A stretch of DNA of 64,000 nucleotides from Neodontobutis hainanensis (Eukaryota; Chordata; Actinopteri; Gobiiformes; Odontobutidae), in contig JALDNG010000022.1 of the NCBI GenBank assembly GCA_024349245.1, positions 17,191,501-17,255,500 on the forward strand, given 5' to 3'. Below the pieces are notes generated by a model, which was given only the letters and a program-made list of their open reading frames with translations, was not told where the DNA came from and searched no databases. Position numbers and translations under genes: made by a program. Positions 28,101 to 38,263 of this stretch are shown here, in pieces; position 1 is the stretch's first letter; each line of letters begins with the position of its first letter.

Positions 28101-31100
28101 TCATAACCAGAGGAATTAAACTTGATTAGCTGTGTCCAATCTAATGAGAGTATTTAAGCCTTTTTAGATATGTCATACCTTCAATCATGTTTTCATTTTT
28201 GTCCTCATTTATCTGGGACTATAAAGGCTTGTAATGAGCTTTAAGTGAACATTAATGTTAGGGAAAGCCAAGATGATTCCTTTACCTCTTTAGCCAGGTA
28301 TTTAAACCCTGGATCAAAGTTATAAAATTAGAGGCTATCAAAGGATTTAAATTTGAAGACATTTGGGGGGAAGTAGTCAAAGTCTAAGCAAGAAATGGTG
28401 CCATATTGAATTGTTGTCGTCTGAATCGTGCCCTGTGAAAAGTTGGTGACTGAAAATAGCCTGACCGTTTGTATTATATCTGCCTGACTCGTGTCTTTGG
28501 CTTTCTGCGTTGTGCTCAGTCACTTGTGGCGACATGATGGAGAGCCAGACAAGACACAAACAGTGACATCTGTCAGCGGCGGCAGAGTGACAGAGGAGGA
28601 GAAACCAAGAGACAGCGAGGCATGCTGGGGAAAAAAAAAAAACCTCTCTCATTCATTTTCAGATTCCCATTAGCCGACAGCAAGAAGCTAACGAAGCAGG
28701 GGTATGATAATCTGTTGTACGCTGCAGTGTCCTGTCAGGCCTGGGGAGGTTGCGTCGCTGTCACTGACTCAACGTGGAAACTGTTTGGCTGTGGTTGAAA
28801 ATATCCCATTGTGAATGTCAGAAATGTCAAGTGTTTTGTGATTTATTGCACACTGACATACCGTACAGCGTATTCAGACTTCACGTTTAGCCGCGTTGTT
28901 GGCTTTGACAGCTCTTTAAGAACAGCAACATTATGTCCCAAGTCACAAAAGCATACTTTGTGGCTCACGTTTCCAGTAAAATTATTACAATATGTTTGCC
29001 ATTTTGAAAAGGAGGGTCGGTGGGGGGAAAAAAGGAAAGTAGCATATGAGCTGACCTCTAAACCAATTTTGGCACTTCTATCGTAAAATGCTCAGTTGTT
29101 GTAAATAGTTTATTCTGAACCGCCGCACCGAAGGGTCACAGTGAAGAGAGCGAATTACAAATTGATAAAGCCGTGAAGTGAGGTACCGTTCATTTAAAGC
29201 TCCCTATGGAACTTCCTTTAAGCGAGACGGCTCCGGAGTCGTAACTGAGATCAGAGGGCCGTACTTCGTGACCTGTGCCTGCTTGTGTTTGGGTTCACCT
29301 TGCTTTAATAAACACCTCCAGTCCGTCACAGAGAGAGAGCGCGAGAGAGGCCCTGCTTCCACAACTCACCTCCGCAAAACAAATGAACAGCTTTAAAAAA
29401 AACACCACGCTTTGTGAACATTTACCACGTGTTTGCCTGTGTTATTGTCTAATGACAGGTTGTGTAAGATCTCACTAAGAGCAAAGGTGATGCTACGTCG
29501 ACAACAGCAGAGAACAGGATAGTTGTAGCACTCATTAGGGCTGTAGTCTCCTCCACACATCCCTCCTCTAGTCAACAAATATAATGTATCACAAAAGCTT
29601 CCTCTGTCACAACAGTTGGTGGGTTAAGTGTCTTGCCCAAGGACACAACGACACTGTGGGGAGAGTGGGAATCAAACCGCCTACCTTCCTTGAATGACGA
29701 CAACTCTGCCACTGCGTCCCTTGTTATTTGTGCTGAAACTGAATACTGAAGATTAAAATATCTTTATTACCTTCACAATCAAATTAAACACAGTAATGAC
29801 GGTATAAAGAATCTCCACAAAAGAGCAAAAAAGATCATCAACAATGGCTGACGCATCTGTTACGTAAAAAAAGTGTACACTAGACACACATTAATGGGGC
29901 TTAAGGAGGTTGCATGAAGACTATATTAGCCTCTATTACTATTGAAAACCGCACCTTAGGGACTTTTAGGACATCATTTGCATCTAAACCAAGTTATATT
30001 TGCCCAATTTGATGAACTTTGAATACATGTGTAAGTAGTTTTACTTTACTATAATAGCAATGAAGCTAATAAAGCGAATCACAGCATGGATAATCTCACC
30101 AAAGAGCAAAGGAGATGCACTCCGAACAATCGCTGTCATAGTGCTTGTAGCTATAGTTTTGCGAAGTGTAAACAAGTTATATGAGACGCTTTTGAACACT
30201 ATATAAGGCTCTGCCACAGGAACAGCTTAACCAACCCCACGCTTTATGAACATTTAGCACATGTTTGTCTAATATTTCTGTCCTATAAGTGTCTCACAGG
30301 TGCATCTCCGCTGTCCCGTTCCGTTCAGCTTCCTGCCGTGTATGCTTGGCCCCAGATTTACTGCCCTGACATAGGAACCCATTAAAAGGCTGTTTAGGGA
30401 TCCCAGGCCTGAGCCCCTCAGAAATCTCTTTCATTATGGCTCCAAGCTACCATAGAAGAGGAGCGGCCCGGCCAATCAGCAGCGGCGCCACATGTGTTTG
30501 TGTTTAGCCCCATGACTGAGAGGCTTAAGTGGCTACTGCACACATCTCCTCCACTGACTTTTATGGACAAAATGGCACTTTAACTCTTTGTGTTTTGTAA
30601 CAGGCGGTGTACGTGTGTATGTGTTTGCCTCGGCCCAAGCGCAGGCCCTAAAATGAGGCCAGGCCAGCCACACGTTACATTCCGCCTGTCTGGCTGGCAC
30701 TGCCTCGGCTAATCAAGACCGGCTTGGTCCAGGAGTGACCCACCCTCTTTCCATTCCCATCATTCTCCGGGGCTTTAAAGAGTTTTTTTTTTTTCTCACT
30801 TCACAATATTTCCTTCCCTTTTTTCATCCTCTTCTTCCTACTTTTTCTTTTATCTTGGTAGATGTTGACTTTTTTTATAGTTCTTAGATTAGATCATTTA
30901 AGGAAGTCAGTTAAATTTCAGACAGAAGTTGGTAAAGAACAGCAAATAGAAATACAAGCTGGACCAATATAGGTAAGTCTACAAAAATACATCTAGATCG
31001 ACTTAAAATACAATAATGTCCACCAAAAAAATCGTCTTGTCATATTTGAAAAGAATGGTGGTTGGTTGAACTTTAACCTTTGCCATGTTAAATCAAAAAA

Positions 31101-34100
31101 GAAATAAATCAAAGCTGTAATCAAAATAATGCAACCAAATATTAAAATTAATGAAACCAGTCAAATAACTCATTTATTATATAGTTATTGCATATTTTGT
31201 ATGTTTTCCTGATGTTTTGCAGCACTACTTTTTTACTTTTTCTCAGACTTGAGAGATCATTATTGTGATTGGACGAAAGCATGAATCTTCAAATACAATT
31301 AACAACATCTAGTTTTGCTTTAAGTTGATGAATAACAACCCTTCCCTGACCTTCTTTCACTGACAAACCTTGTGATTTGGTCAGTGGGTCAATACTAGAC
31401 TTACAGAGTTTAAATGTTAGTAATGTTCCCTTGTATCTCCTTCCATGTATCATGCACTGGTTCTAGTCTTAAACTGGTCTCACTCAGTCTAAGTCTTGGT
31501 TAGTGTGGTCTTTACTACAAGAAAAGGCTCTAAAATACCTTTTCTACACTGTTGGGTTTTAACAATGTGGCAAAGTGAGTTTACGGCGATGCATGCAGAG
31601 TGACTGAAAAATGTGAGAAATAAAACTGAGGGAAAACATCGTAGTGGCCCCTCGGTTTTCAGAAGAAAACATCTATTACCCTCTGGCCTCATGCAGAGAT
31701 GGGTTGTGACAGGTTAGATTCACTTAAGTTACTTTTTAAATAGGAGCAGCTTTCTTTTGTGACATTACTCTGAAGCCAATCACAGGACAGAAAAGGAAGG
31801 TTCTGATTTGTAGTCTGCAGTGTCGCCACCAGATGCCGCCATAAACTACACACCCCACACAACTTTTACGTTCAACGAGTTCAGCGTTATACCGATGTAA
31901 TCTCACAGTTATGAATGCATTGCCAATATTTATCTTCCCTTTTCTTCCCCTTTTTTGTATGTTTTTCTCTTTTGTGCCGTTTCACTTAGAAAGCAGAGAT
32001 CTTTTCCAGTTGGAGTTTTTGGCTCAGTTGATTCAATGTTGACAAGCCATTTAGACCAAAAGCCAAGAGAGTATCCCTAATTCAAACATGACCAAACCCC
32101 TCATATCAGAGCATGTGATTGTCCAAATCCTGCTGTCACACCGCGGACAATCCCATCTATTACAATCCCTCATAATTCATCCTACCTGACGTCTGATGGT
32201 CTTGTTGTTTTTACACCGATTACAAAATGATATTAGATGATTACACTGTGATCCTTGAATACAATGAAAAATAGCATGCTGTACTGTTAATACGAGGGTA
32301 GTTTCATACAATATTCAATGAAATTGTGGTTCTAAAAGTTGTTTTTTACAAATCAATTTGAACATTTTGCAATGATAGGAAATGTGGGACATTGTACACT
32401 TGTGTGACCTTAAAAGGAAAGCAGATTTGTTTGAGCATAAAGAATTTATTTGGGGTTTTTTTATACCCGAGCCTGTTTTTTGGTGTGTCCGCTCAAAAAG
32501 GACATGTCAACAGTAAATTGACTGTATCTCTGTAACTGCAAGGTGTATTTCAATAATTCTGGTGTCAAAATGAAGAGGGCACTTATTTACCAGAAGGGAT
32601 TTTTTTTTCAATGTGCACGTTACAGTTTCAGTGAATATCCCTTTAGATGAAGGCAGTTGCAGCTCAAACAGTATTTTAAATTACAGCTCAACATTTACCT
32701 GCACAAAATATAATTCCTCTAATGTGAAACAAACCAAAACTATTAAGATTCTTTTATGAAATGGTCAGGCGGAGACTCCATTATAAACAATAGGGCAGAA
32801 TTTGGCAAATTTTGTCTGTTTTTGTTTGCTGCTGTTTGGTCTGTGTTTGGAGTGAATCTAAATGGATTAGATGTGCTTGTAGCTGAGTCTCAGCTGATTA
32901 ATTTGATGGGCTGCTTTGTCATATTAGGTTTGGGGGTGTGTATTGTATCATGCTGTTGGTTTGTGACATGTGACCATCTCAGGCTTTATGAATTAAGACT
33001 AGTTCAGGTTTCTGACTGATGCCATATTTTTCTTTTACTCATGAGCTGTATAATCCAAAAGTAACTCTCGAATGCTCTCAGGAAATATTTTCTTACTCAT
33101 ACTCACGTACCCACCTCCTGCAACACATTTATTTTACTCTCTCCATATAATTTGACAATAAGAGCTATTTCCAAGTGTAAGAAGCCAAATGAAACGAAGA
33201 GGCTCTTAATGAGAACGTGAAAGATAGTGTTAACACAAGTCAACATGCGCACACAGCAGAGGGGAACATGTGTGTCGCAGTGGAAGGCATGTTAATAAGA
33301 GGCCTGGGGCGCGTTCGGGGCTCCCATGGGGGGAGTGCTGCCCCGCTCAGTAAAGTTTCTGTCTTTTCTTTAACCCGCCCATTAAACATGGTACACAGGT
33401 GGCTTATTAAACCCGCGGTGTCAGACGGCTACGGTACACGCTGCTCATTCGGAGCGCCTCGGTGACAAATACGATCACATGCAGTGGTGTTGTTAGCAAA
33501 GGGTTTCATGTAGTAGCCGATATCTTCACTCAGTGTTTTCACGTTATGCTGAAATACTGCAGGCAATTTTAAAGATTTTATCCAAATTCAACACATTTAG
33601 TATCACCTGAAGGGCCTAAACTCATTAAGTTAGTAGTGCTGTCTTCTTTGGGACCCACCACAGATCAGCATGCATCTTTTTGTCATTTTACTGTAAAGCT
33701 TTAGTCCTTTTTATTATTTTATCATTTCAAAATCTTTGTGTCTAACTCGACCCATTTCCTGTTGGTTTGTCATTTACAGCAGAACTTCAACAAACACCCG
33801 ATGAGCATGAGCCCTCGAGATCTGGGCTACGGCCTGGACGACGATGAGCTCGACACTGCAAGCAAGTAAGAACCACTAACATCCTAATAACAGCAATAAA
33901 ATAATACAGACATAATATACGCTTTATTAATAGGTGCATGTTTAACGCTAATGTCACCTCACAAGTCACCCATAAGAAAAAGAATAGTATTTAACGTTAA
34001 TATAAATGAACAAATATATTTAAAATGTTGTGTATAGTGAAGTGTTGGTTTGTTTGTCGTGGTGTAAGGTTTATAGGTGTGACTTGATGGCCTTTGACCT

Positions 34101-35733
34101 CACTCTAATCTGTAATATTATAGTGAAAATAATACACTCCATGTTGAATTTCCTCAGTGTTGAGTCAAAAGTTTAGAAATGTGTGTCCTGTCATATTTAT
34201 TTAAAATTTCCAAAGCTCCTTTATCCTTTAGCTTATGATTATAGTGCCCCCAAGTGGATGTATTAAGAAACTTGAATAATAAAACTAAAAACTTTTGTTA
34301 TAACATACCTTACTCTATTTCTAAGCTTATTTTTATTTGTCTTTTACTCTTTAATGTATTTATATATATTATTTGTATTTAAGAAATGGTACAAAATATT
34401 TTATTGTAAAGCACTTTTAGTTATTTTGTGTTTTTTAAAAGGTGCCATAATAATACAGTTTGATTGCTAGAAACCGTAACAGTGAGTTAATTCTGAAATT
34501 AATATGCAGTAATACTTGAATACAATTTAAACTAACAACGTAACCAACAAATATCTTATTATCTCAAAACACATGGCACTGAATATACTATCTCTTAATC
34601 CTTTTGCTCGTCACTGTTGTGTCAGGATCTCGTCTGAGGACAGTGGGGATGTCCCGTCCTACACAGAGGACAGCGACGACTCGTACTCTCTGGACCTGGA
34701 CTTGGACTCGTCCAGTTCGGGCCAGATGAACCTGCTGGAGGAGATCCTGGACTCTCTCACCACCAACACGGCCGAGCAGGGCAAACTGAGCGCCGCCAAA
34801 AGCCTGGACTTCTTCAGATCCATGGAGGAGTTGGACTACACTGCACCGGTTTGTTGGGTACACTGTGTATCTGTTTGGCCCACTTTATGTAGACACGGTC
34901 TTCACCTTAGTTTGTTCTCTGCTCTGCTTCAGATCAAGCCCAGACCCTCCAGGGAGTCCAAACCTTCAGATGAGAGCGCAGATGGAGACAACGGTGGTCA
35001 GAGTGGCTGGAATATGGGACAGGATGACAGCGCTGTCCACGGCAAACACCTGCCCCCCTCGCCGCGCAGACAACCCACCAAGAGCAGCCTGAAGAGCTCC
35101 AAGAAACCCACAGCAACAACAGAGGCCTCCTCCCCCATCAAGATCTCTAAACGCCCTTCACAGGACCACGGCAAAACACTGTCCCGTACACCGCCTTGGT
35201 ACGACACTCTGCCCACGGTACGGCAACCATGTGACCGCTACTCCTATTCGCCGTCACTCTCCCGTAGAAGTACACCCCCATCTCCGAATTCTTCCCCAGT
35301 GCCAGGTGGACGCTCTCGGACCAGCTCCGATCCCCTGTCCAGGGAAGAGCCGCCTCAGGCTCCAACACAGGCTTCCACCCAGCCCACGTCGACCAGCGTC
35401 CTGCGGAGAAAGGTGCTCTCCAAAGAAACGGTGCGGCACTACCAGGAAAAGGCTCTACAGAAACAGAGCGTTGCAGAAAAGAAGAGCGGCCCGAGCAGAA
35501 ACTCAAGCATACAAGTTCCCTGGGAGAAGGACCCCGTCTCTAAAGATGGCCTACTGGGTTTAGGCCTGTGTCTGGGGCAAGGGAAGAGCCCCAGTGAGGC
35601 AGGGCCGCAAGTTCAGGGACTCTTGGAAGAGATCGGGTGCTGCCTTGGGTCCGAATTCCAAAGAGGACTTCACCTTTCACAGGTTCACTGCAACAACAGC
35701 CACCAGCAGGTCCCCGGCAAAACAGACGAGTGA
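1001..35733 (+). CDS. dennd1b: dennd1b, 3' part (DENN domain-containing protein 1B), spliced
   Basis: DENND1 proteins are guanine-nucleotide exchange factors for Rab35 on clathrin-coated and endosomal membranes; DENND1B also affects receptor internalisation in lymphocytes. This span holds the end of the DENN module and the whole C-terminal tail. Exons: 1001-1126, 4883-4984, 15190-15280, 17074-17114, 19218-19253, 19637-19693, 21102-21191, tentatively 28663-28701, 33780-33865, 34626-34848 (or 34857) and 34933-35733. All have GT-AG borders and matching phases, giving about 563 residues. Signatures closer to DENND1B than DENND1A are KKQSTATG, RDALRYKP, LNAGRGFSDVFEEEIT, GKHLPPSPR and VPWEK. The acidic serine-rich stretch (SSEDSG, EDSDDSYSLDLD) and KSLDFFRSM also match the DENND1B tail. 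The N-terminal DENN exons lie before base 1. Paralogue choice rests on remembered human sequences and on the convergent crb1 neighbour. Confidence 0.93.
2705..2960 (+). repeat. Fish tRNA-headed SINE-like repeat, degraded copy
   Basis: Shares an ordered series of blocks with the better copy at 37912-38252: tttagcacgcctcacagcaag, tttctgtgaggagtctgc, gggtactccggcttcctccc, aggttaattggcaa, gtgtccctagtgaat and gactaactggccac. The 5' end and several internal parts are missing or mutated. Confidence 0.8.
3280..3430 (+). repeat. LINE-tail-like fish repeat fragment
   Basis: Contains ttatttaatagggacagaac followed by a degenerate tail; a related block in the opposite sense (attgggacagtgcatgttaat) occurs at about 48920-49030. 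This pattern is typical of a widespread fish repeat. Family assignment needs a repeat library. Confidence 0.5.
4883..4984 (+). CDS. dennd1b: dennd1b exon b
   Basis: Acceptor tcctcag, donor GTAACA; 34 codons, phase 0 to 0. It reads GEPIIFCEESFVNHRSS, then MRSFLSMAVNLQLFKQ, matching the DENND1B segment GEPITFCEESFVKHRSS that follows YKP. Confidence 0.94.
5320..5640 (-). repeat. Interspersed fish repeat fragments (LINE/MITE tails)
   Basis: Contains aaatttatatagcgctttta and a following cgctttataaac, the reversed form of a common fish element tail. A second fragment ends with gatattgtgcagccctaa, typical of a short inverted-repeat element. Boundaries are approximate. Confidence 0.55.
7360..8205 (+). 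mobile_element. Tc1-like transposon, internally deleted
   Basis: Terminal regions are inverted repeats: aatctgtgttagtcaacactt with the following block to about 7470 pairs with the reverse complement of 8040-8155, which contains agtgctcactaacacagat. Between them lies a transposase relic (7560-8081) that opens MSTRAVACELNVHFSAISRLQ, the first helix-turn-helix of a Tc1-type transposase. The relic then jumps near 7890 directly to the last codons of the family (INSMRRRCVALREA). The catalytic middle is absent, so the element can move only if transposase is supplied in trans. Confidence 0.85.
7560..7960 (+). pseudogene. Tc1-like transposase relic
   Basis: The frame encodes the N-terminal paired-like DNA-binding region (ELNVHFSAISRLQRR) and a conserved QDLHIQHLHLQD segment. 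It then loses the catalytic Asp/Glu domain through deletion and frameshift, rejoining the family C-terminus at about 7895-7960. It cannot encode an active transposase. Confidence 0.82.
15190..15280 (+). CDS. dennd1b: dennd1b exon c
   Basis: Acceptor gttgtag, donor GTGAGT; 91 nt starting in phase 0 and leaving one base over. It reads FIDGRLAKLNAGRGFSDVF, then EEEITDGGFCG. The AKLNAGRGF and ITxGGFCG forms distinguish DENND1B from DENND1A, which has LDLLNSGEGF at this place. Confidence 0.95.
15281..17073. other. dennd1b intron, 1.8 kb
   Basis: AT-rich intron. Bases 15840-15925 resemble part of the element at 39640-39990 (gtgccgtactgacccgac). Nothing coding is recognised. Confidence 0.55.
17074..17114 (+). 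CDS. dennd1b: dennd1b exon d (41 nt)
   Basis: Acceptor ccctgcag, donor GTATTT. The leftover A of the previous exon plus GT gives Ser; then NSRSYQQWMHTVK, matching NPRSYQQWVHTVK of DENND1B. Confidence 0.92.
17115..19217. other. dennd1b intron, 2.1 kb
   Basis: The intron has a GC-rich block at about 17400-18000 with open frames on the minus strand that match no protein I know. The rest is AT-rich. The block could be a regulatory element. Confidence 0.5.
19218..19253 (+). CDS. dennd1b: dennd1b exon e (36 nt)
   Basis: Acceptor tttttcag, donor GTACAG; 12 codons, phase 0 to 0, reading RGGALINTAVTK. It aligns with KGGALFNTAVTK of DENND1B. Confidence 0.9.
19254..19636. other. dennd1b short intron, 383 bp
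   Basis: I searched this for a 33-nt exon encoding the residues (mammalian ATPAVRTAYKF) that should fall here and found none. Confidence 0.55.
19637..19693 (+). CDS. dennd1b: dennd1b exon f (57 nt)
   Basis: Acceptor cttccttag, donor GTAAGC; 19 codons, phase 0 to 0, reading AKSHAKRGIRDIKGRLKAR. It matches AKNHAKLGLKEVKSKLKHK. The roughly 11 residues that lie between the previous segment and this one in mammals (ATPAVRTAYKF) are not found. Confidence 0.9.
19694..21101. other. dennd1b intron, 1.4 kb
   Basis: AT-rich intron with no recognised repeat of full length and no other gene. Confidence 0.5.
21102..21191 (+). CDS. dennd1b: dennd1b exon g
   Basis: Acceptor tgcctcag, donor GTATGA; 30 codons, phase 0 to 0. 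It begins DEEDEGLPVCSGS and continues with a Ser/Pro/Arg-rich run ending LQKMRR. This is the variable linker after the DENN module. Splice sites and frame support it more than sequence identity does. Confidence 0.78.
22325..22388 (+). repeat. Terminal segment of a short TIR (MITE-like) element
   Basis: Sequence gcgccatctagtggctaaaa followed by gttacacagtgccgcttta matches the ends of the larger element at 39079-40089 and of related fragments at 24222-24243, 31815-31865 and 59240-59290. Confidence 0.6.
24840..24930 (+). repeat. LINE-type 3' tail
   Basis: Contains cttggccaggtgttccttg, gaaattgatctcagtgggac and cctggttaaataaaggttaa, the typical 3' end of a common fish LINE family whose tail ends in short AAATAAAGGTT-like repeats. 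Confidence 0.7.
26230..26742. repeat. Short non-autonomous element with inverted GGGCTGCA-type ends
   Basis: Begins agggctgcaaaagatattgc and ends catcatgcagcctca, an inverted pair of ends. Diverged relatives of the right-hand end occur at 5575-5640, 22575-22620 and 31195-31230. The inner part includes a TTTAGTCC-type degenerate tract. It is probably a MITE with a nested insertion. Confidence 0.5.
28663..28701 (+). CDS. dennd1b: dennd1b possible 39-nt cassette exon
   Basis: A possible 13-codon exon, IPISRQQEANEAG, between acceptor attttcag and donor GTATGA, phase 0 to 0, so it can be included or skipped without changing frame. It loosely resembles TPVYKLHNEKGG of the mammalian linker. It sits in a 12.6-kb intron with nothing else coding. 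The call could be a chance pairing of splice-like sites. Confidence 0.42.
29617..29720 (-). repeat. tRNA-derived SINE, 5' part, minus strand
   Basis: The reverse complement matches the start of the SINE at 55463: the shared block is gttaagtgtcttgcccaagg, then acacaacgac, then a degraded B-box region (atcaaaccgcctacc). Confidence 0.8.
33780..33865 (+). CDS. dennd1b: dennd1b exon i
   Basis: Acceptor catttacag, donor GTAAGA; 86 nt, leaving AA to be completed as Lys by the next exon. It reads QNFNKHPMSMSPRDLGYGL, then DDDELDTAS. The acidic DDDELDTASK run matches DDDDIERASK of DENND1B. Confidence 0.9.
33866..34625. other. dennd1b intron, 760 bp
   Basis: AT-rich intron with no repeat or other feature that I can name. 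Confidence 0.5.
34626..34848 (+). CDS. dennd1b: dennd1b exon j (acidic Ser-rich segment)
   Basis: Acceptor ttgtgtcag. The exon reads KISSEDSGDVPSYTEDSDD, then a run of Asp/Leu/Ser, then MNLLEEILDSLTTN and KSLDFFRSMEELDYTAP, all close to DENND1B. Two in-frame donors are possible: GTTTGT at 34849 or GTACAC at 34858 (adding VCW). Both keep phase 0. Confidence 0.92.
34849..34932 (+). other. dennd1b 84-nt in-frame intron
   Basis: This very short intron (84 nt, 28 codons) contains no stop in the dennd1b frame, so retaining it would insert about 28 residues rather than truncate the protein. Its translation (VCWVHCVSVWPTLC and on) is hydrophobic and Cys-rich, unlike the flanking tail, which argues that it is normally removed. 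Confidence 0.7.
34933..35733 (+). CDS. dennd1b: dennd1b terminal coding exon
   Basis: Acceptor tctgcttcag; 266 codons and stop TGA at 35731-35733. It contains WNMGQDDSAVHGKHLPPSPR, conserved in DENND1B, and a Ser/Pro/Thr-rich disordered region with several SxxP and RSxxP-like sites. The conserved end has SSIQVPWEKD, LLEEIG and SEFQRGLHLSQ. The preceding 84-nt intron is in frame and free of stops, so exons j and this one also form one open frame (34573-35733). Confidence 0.93.
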   Translation: MKPRPSRESKPSDESADGDNGGQSGWNMGQDDSAVHGKHLPPSPRRQPTKSSLKSSKKPTATTEASSPIKISKRPSQDHGKTLSRTPPWYDTLPTVRQPCDRYSYSPSLSRRSTPPSPNSSPVPGGRSRTSSDPLSREEPPQAPTQASTQPTSTSVLRRKVLSKETVRHYQEKALQKQSVAEKKSGPSRNSSIQVPWEKDPVSKDGLLGLGLCLGQGKSPSEAGPQVQGLLEEIGCCLGSEFQRGLHLSQVHCNNSHQQVPGKTDE

Positions 35734-36266
35734 TAATAACACACAAATGAAGAAATCCAGTTACTGTCTGATTTTAGAAAACTCTGGAAAAAAACAATAA
35801 GAGCCTTTGAAGCTTTAAGGCTAAAGTTATAAAATGATGTCATCGTGGAGCCACACAGCAATTGGTGCATCTTGGGTAAATTTTTAATAACAACCAACTT
35901 CTAAAAGCTTATTTTCTTTACAATTATCTCTCAGAATACCTCACACAACCTACAGTGTTTTATAATAACATTACAATAAGATATTCACCTTAAATTGAAA
36001 TTCCGAGAGTTTTGTAAGGTACTCTGTGTTTTACCTGCAGTAGATGAAAACTGAGAACATATGAGTCTGTGGTGTCAGGGGAAAAGCAACACTATGGAAC
36101 TTTTCAGTCTGAATACTCACTCAAAGACAAAAGGAGACAAAAACTAACATGTGGCTGTCAACGTTTCAGAAGTATCCTAAAAATATTGTAGTTATGTAAA
36201 TTTGGGTTAATGTGAGGTTATATTATGTGATCTCACCAGATGGTAACGGGCCTTTATACAATACAT

Positions 36267-36299
36267 TATTATTATTATTGTTATTATTATTATTATTAT
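36267..36299. repeat. (ATT)n microsatellite
   Basis: About ten ATT units with one interruption (attattgttattatt). It lies in the putative dennd1b 3' UTR. Confidence 0.9.
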
Positions 36300-37899
36300 G
36301 GGAGATGGGTGTTTGGTTACTATAGTTACCAGACTGGGAATGCTTCCAAAGTGTTGGCGAAGGACATTTACTTCTGGATGAAAACCTGACTTCATCCATT
36401 CAAAGAGCTGCTTTATTGTCAAACCTGAACACGGCCATGACTGCCAGTACCGCCGCTCCATTGGTCAGACACAGCTGTAGTTTGCTTTAAATCACAAGAT
36501 GGATTTCTGTGAGATTGTGAACTCTCCTGCAAAAACCCAGCTGGTGCCCAAAGTAAGTAATAACCTGTGTTCTGACAGTGTTATTGACAGATATTAATCC
36601 ATTCAGAAAATACTTTTTGTCAATTTAAAATGTTTTTTTTTTATTCTCTGACACCATCGCTCATTTACCAGCCTCTCAGAACGTAATGTACTGCAGGTAA
36701 AACACTATTTGCATGTGTTACGTACAACCCACATTCACATGTATCTAACTAAACCCAAACGATAGTAATAGACTTCTTCACCGGTCACCAAAGCGATGAC
36801 ATCAGCTCGAACTGTGTCTGAATGTCTTAACAACACTGATACTTTCACAATCTTTTTACTCTATTGTAATATTTATACTGCAACAGCCTGTAAAGACCCA
36901 CACATTCAATGTAACACAAAGAGCCAATCACAGGAGAGACTCTAAAGAAGGATAAAAGAAGGGACTACGCCTCCTCATTAACCATTGTGTCAGTCTTGCA
37001 TTGTTCCAGTCATTTCAATTTAATCATCTCAGTCAATATTAAGACAAATCAAGACTTGTGCGTTTTATTTTGACACAATGTCCCGACAGGCCTTCATTTC
37101 TACACTGTGTAATAATGTAACTACTTATGCCTTAAACGGACATTTATTCCTGAAACTCTGGTGTCTTAACTCTAGATGCCACAGCAGGTACTCGTTGTAT
37201 TTGTTTGTAATGAGAGTCACTGTCAGATCTCAAATGCAACCTTAATTTAAACTGCATCGTATTGGTCTAGATTGATAGTTCTATGTGTTTGCCGTTCATT
37301 GAGCTGCTGTTTTAAATGCTTTCCAGACACAGGTGACTACATAAAGATCTCGTTTTCCTCAGGATGCATTTGAGAGAAGGGACCGGAGCAAGGAGGGTTA
37401 AAATACTACCAGTCTTTGTCTATGCACAGTGTCTCATTTGTCTTTATCGTCACTAAACCCCTCTTGTCTGCGTCTGAAGTCCTTTCTGCGCATGATCTCA
37501 ACTTGAAACGGGCCCAGTTGTTGCTACACTTTAACAAATATATTCTAAATGTCACTTTTTTCAACAAATCCACTGGATAAAAAAAACACTTCCTTAGAAC
37601 AGTACTGTATGTGTCAGATATTAATTTAACAGAGCAACAATTTACAACTGTTTGAGCAAATATCCAGCAGTGTGATGTGACCCTGATTGCTAATCCTTTT
37701 ATGGCACCTTGTATCGTCTAAAGACAGGCATGCGTGACTCTAAATTACCCACAATGAATGAATCCATACACCATAAGCCTCTAGTAATAATACTTTAATA
37801 TGTATTGCTCATTGGTGGAGTTCACATCATCATCACCTGCAGAAGGAGACTTAAAAAATAAAAAAAAAAAAATAAAACGGAGCATTATTTCAAATGACG

Positions 37900-38263
37900 T
37901 AGTTCAATATACGTGGCAGAGTGGTTAGCACTCCTGCCTTACAGCCGCCTCAAATATTCTCGGCCGACTCCGGTCTTTCTGTGAGGAGTCTGCATGTCCT
38001 CCACGTGTTACCGTGGGTTCTCTCCGGGTACTCCGGCTTCCTCCCACCGTCCAAAGACATGTATGTACAGGTTAATTGGCAACTCTAAAGTGTCCCTAGT
38101 GAATGAATGTGAGAGTGAATGTTTGTCTCTATATGTTAGCCCTGCGACTAACTGGCCACTGTCCAGGGTGAACCCCGCCTCAGGCCCAAAGCTGCTGGGA
38201 TAGGCTCCAGTCACCCGTGACCCCTAACGGGACAAAGCAGAAGAAAATGAATAGTTCAATATA
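37900..38263 (+). repeat. Fish SINE-like repeat, well-preserved copy with target-site duplication
   Basis: The element (37912-38251) opens gtggcagagtggttagcact, contains gggtactccggcttcctccc, and ends near ccctaacgggacaaagcagaa. It is flanked by identical 12-base direct repeats tagttcaatata at 37900-37911 and 38252-38263, the mark of target-primed insertion. The perfect duplication suggests a fairly young copy. Confidence 0.88.

Larger units (their letters stand above)
21192..33779. other. dennd1b largest intron in the window, 12.6 kb
   Basis: Holds the tentative 39-nt exon at 28663. Repeats are a TIR-element end (22325-22388), a LINE tail (24840-24930), a short inverted-end element (26230-26742), a minus-strand SINE fragment (29617-29720) and a TIR-element end at 31815-31865. 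GC-rich blocks lie near 22880-23030, 25735-26040, 27700-28130, 29100-29350 and 30300-30780. No second gene is evident. Confidence 0.55.

Noticed and set aside
35147..35506. 119-codon minus-strand open frame in the dennd1b last exon
   Set aside because: It is antisense to a well-supported coding exon and has no recognisable protein features.
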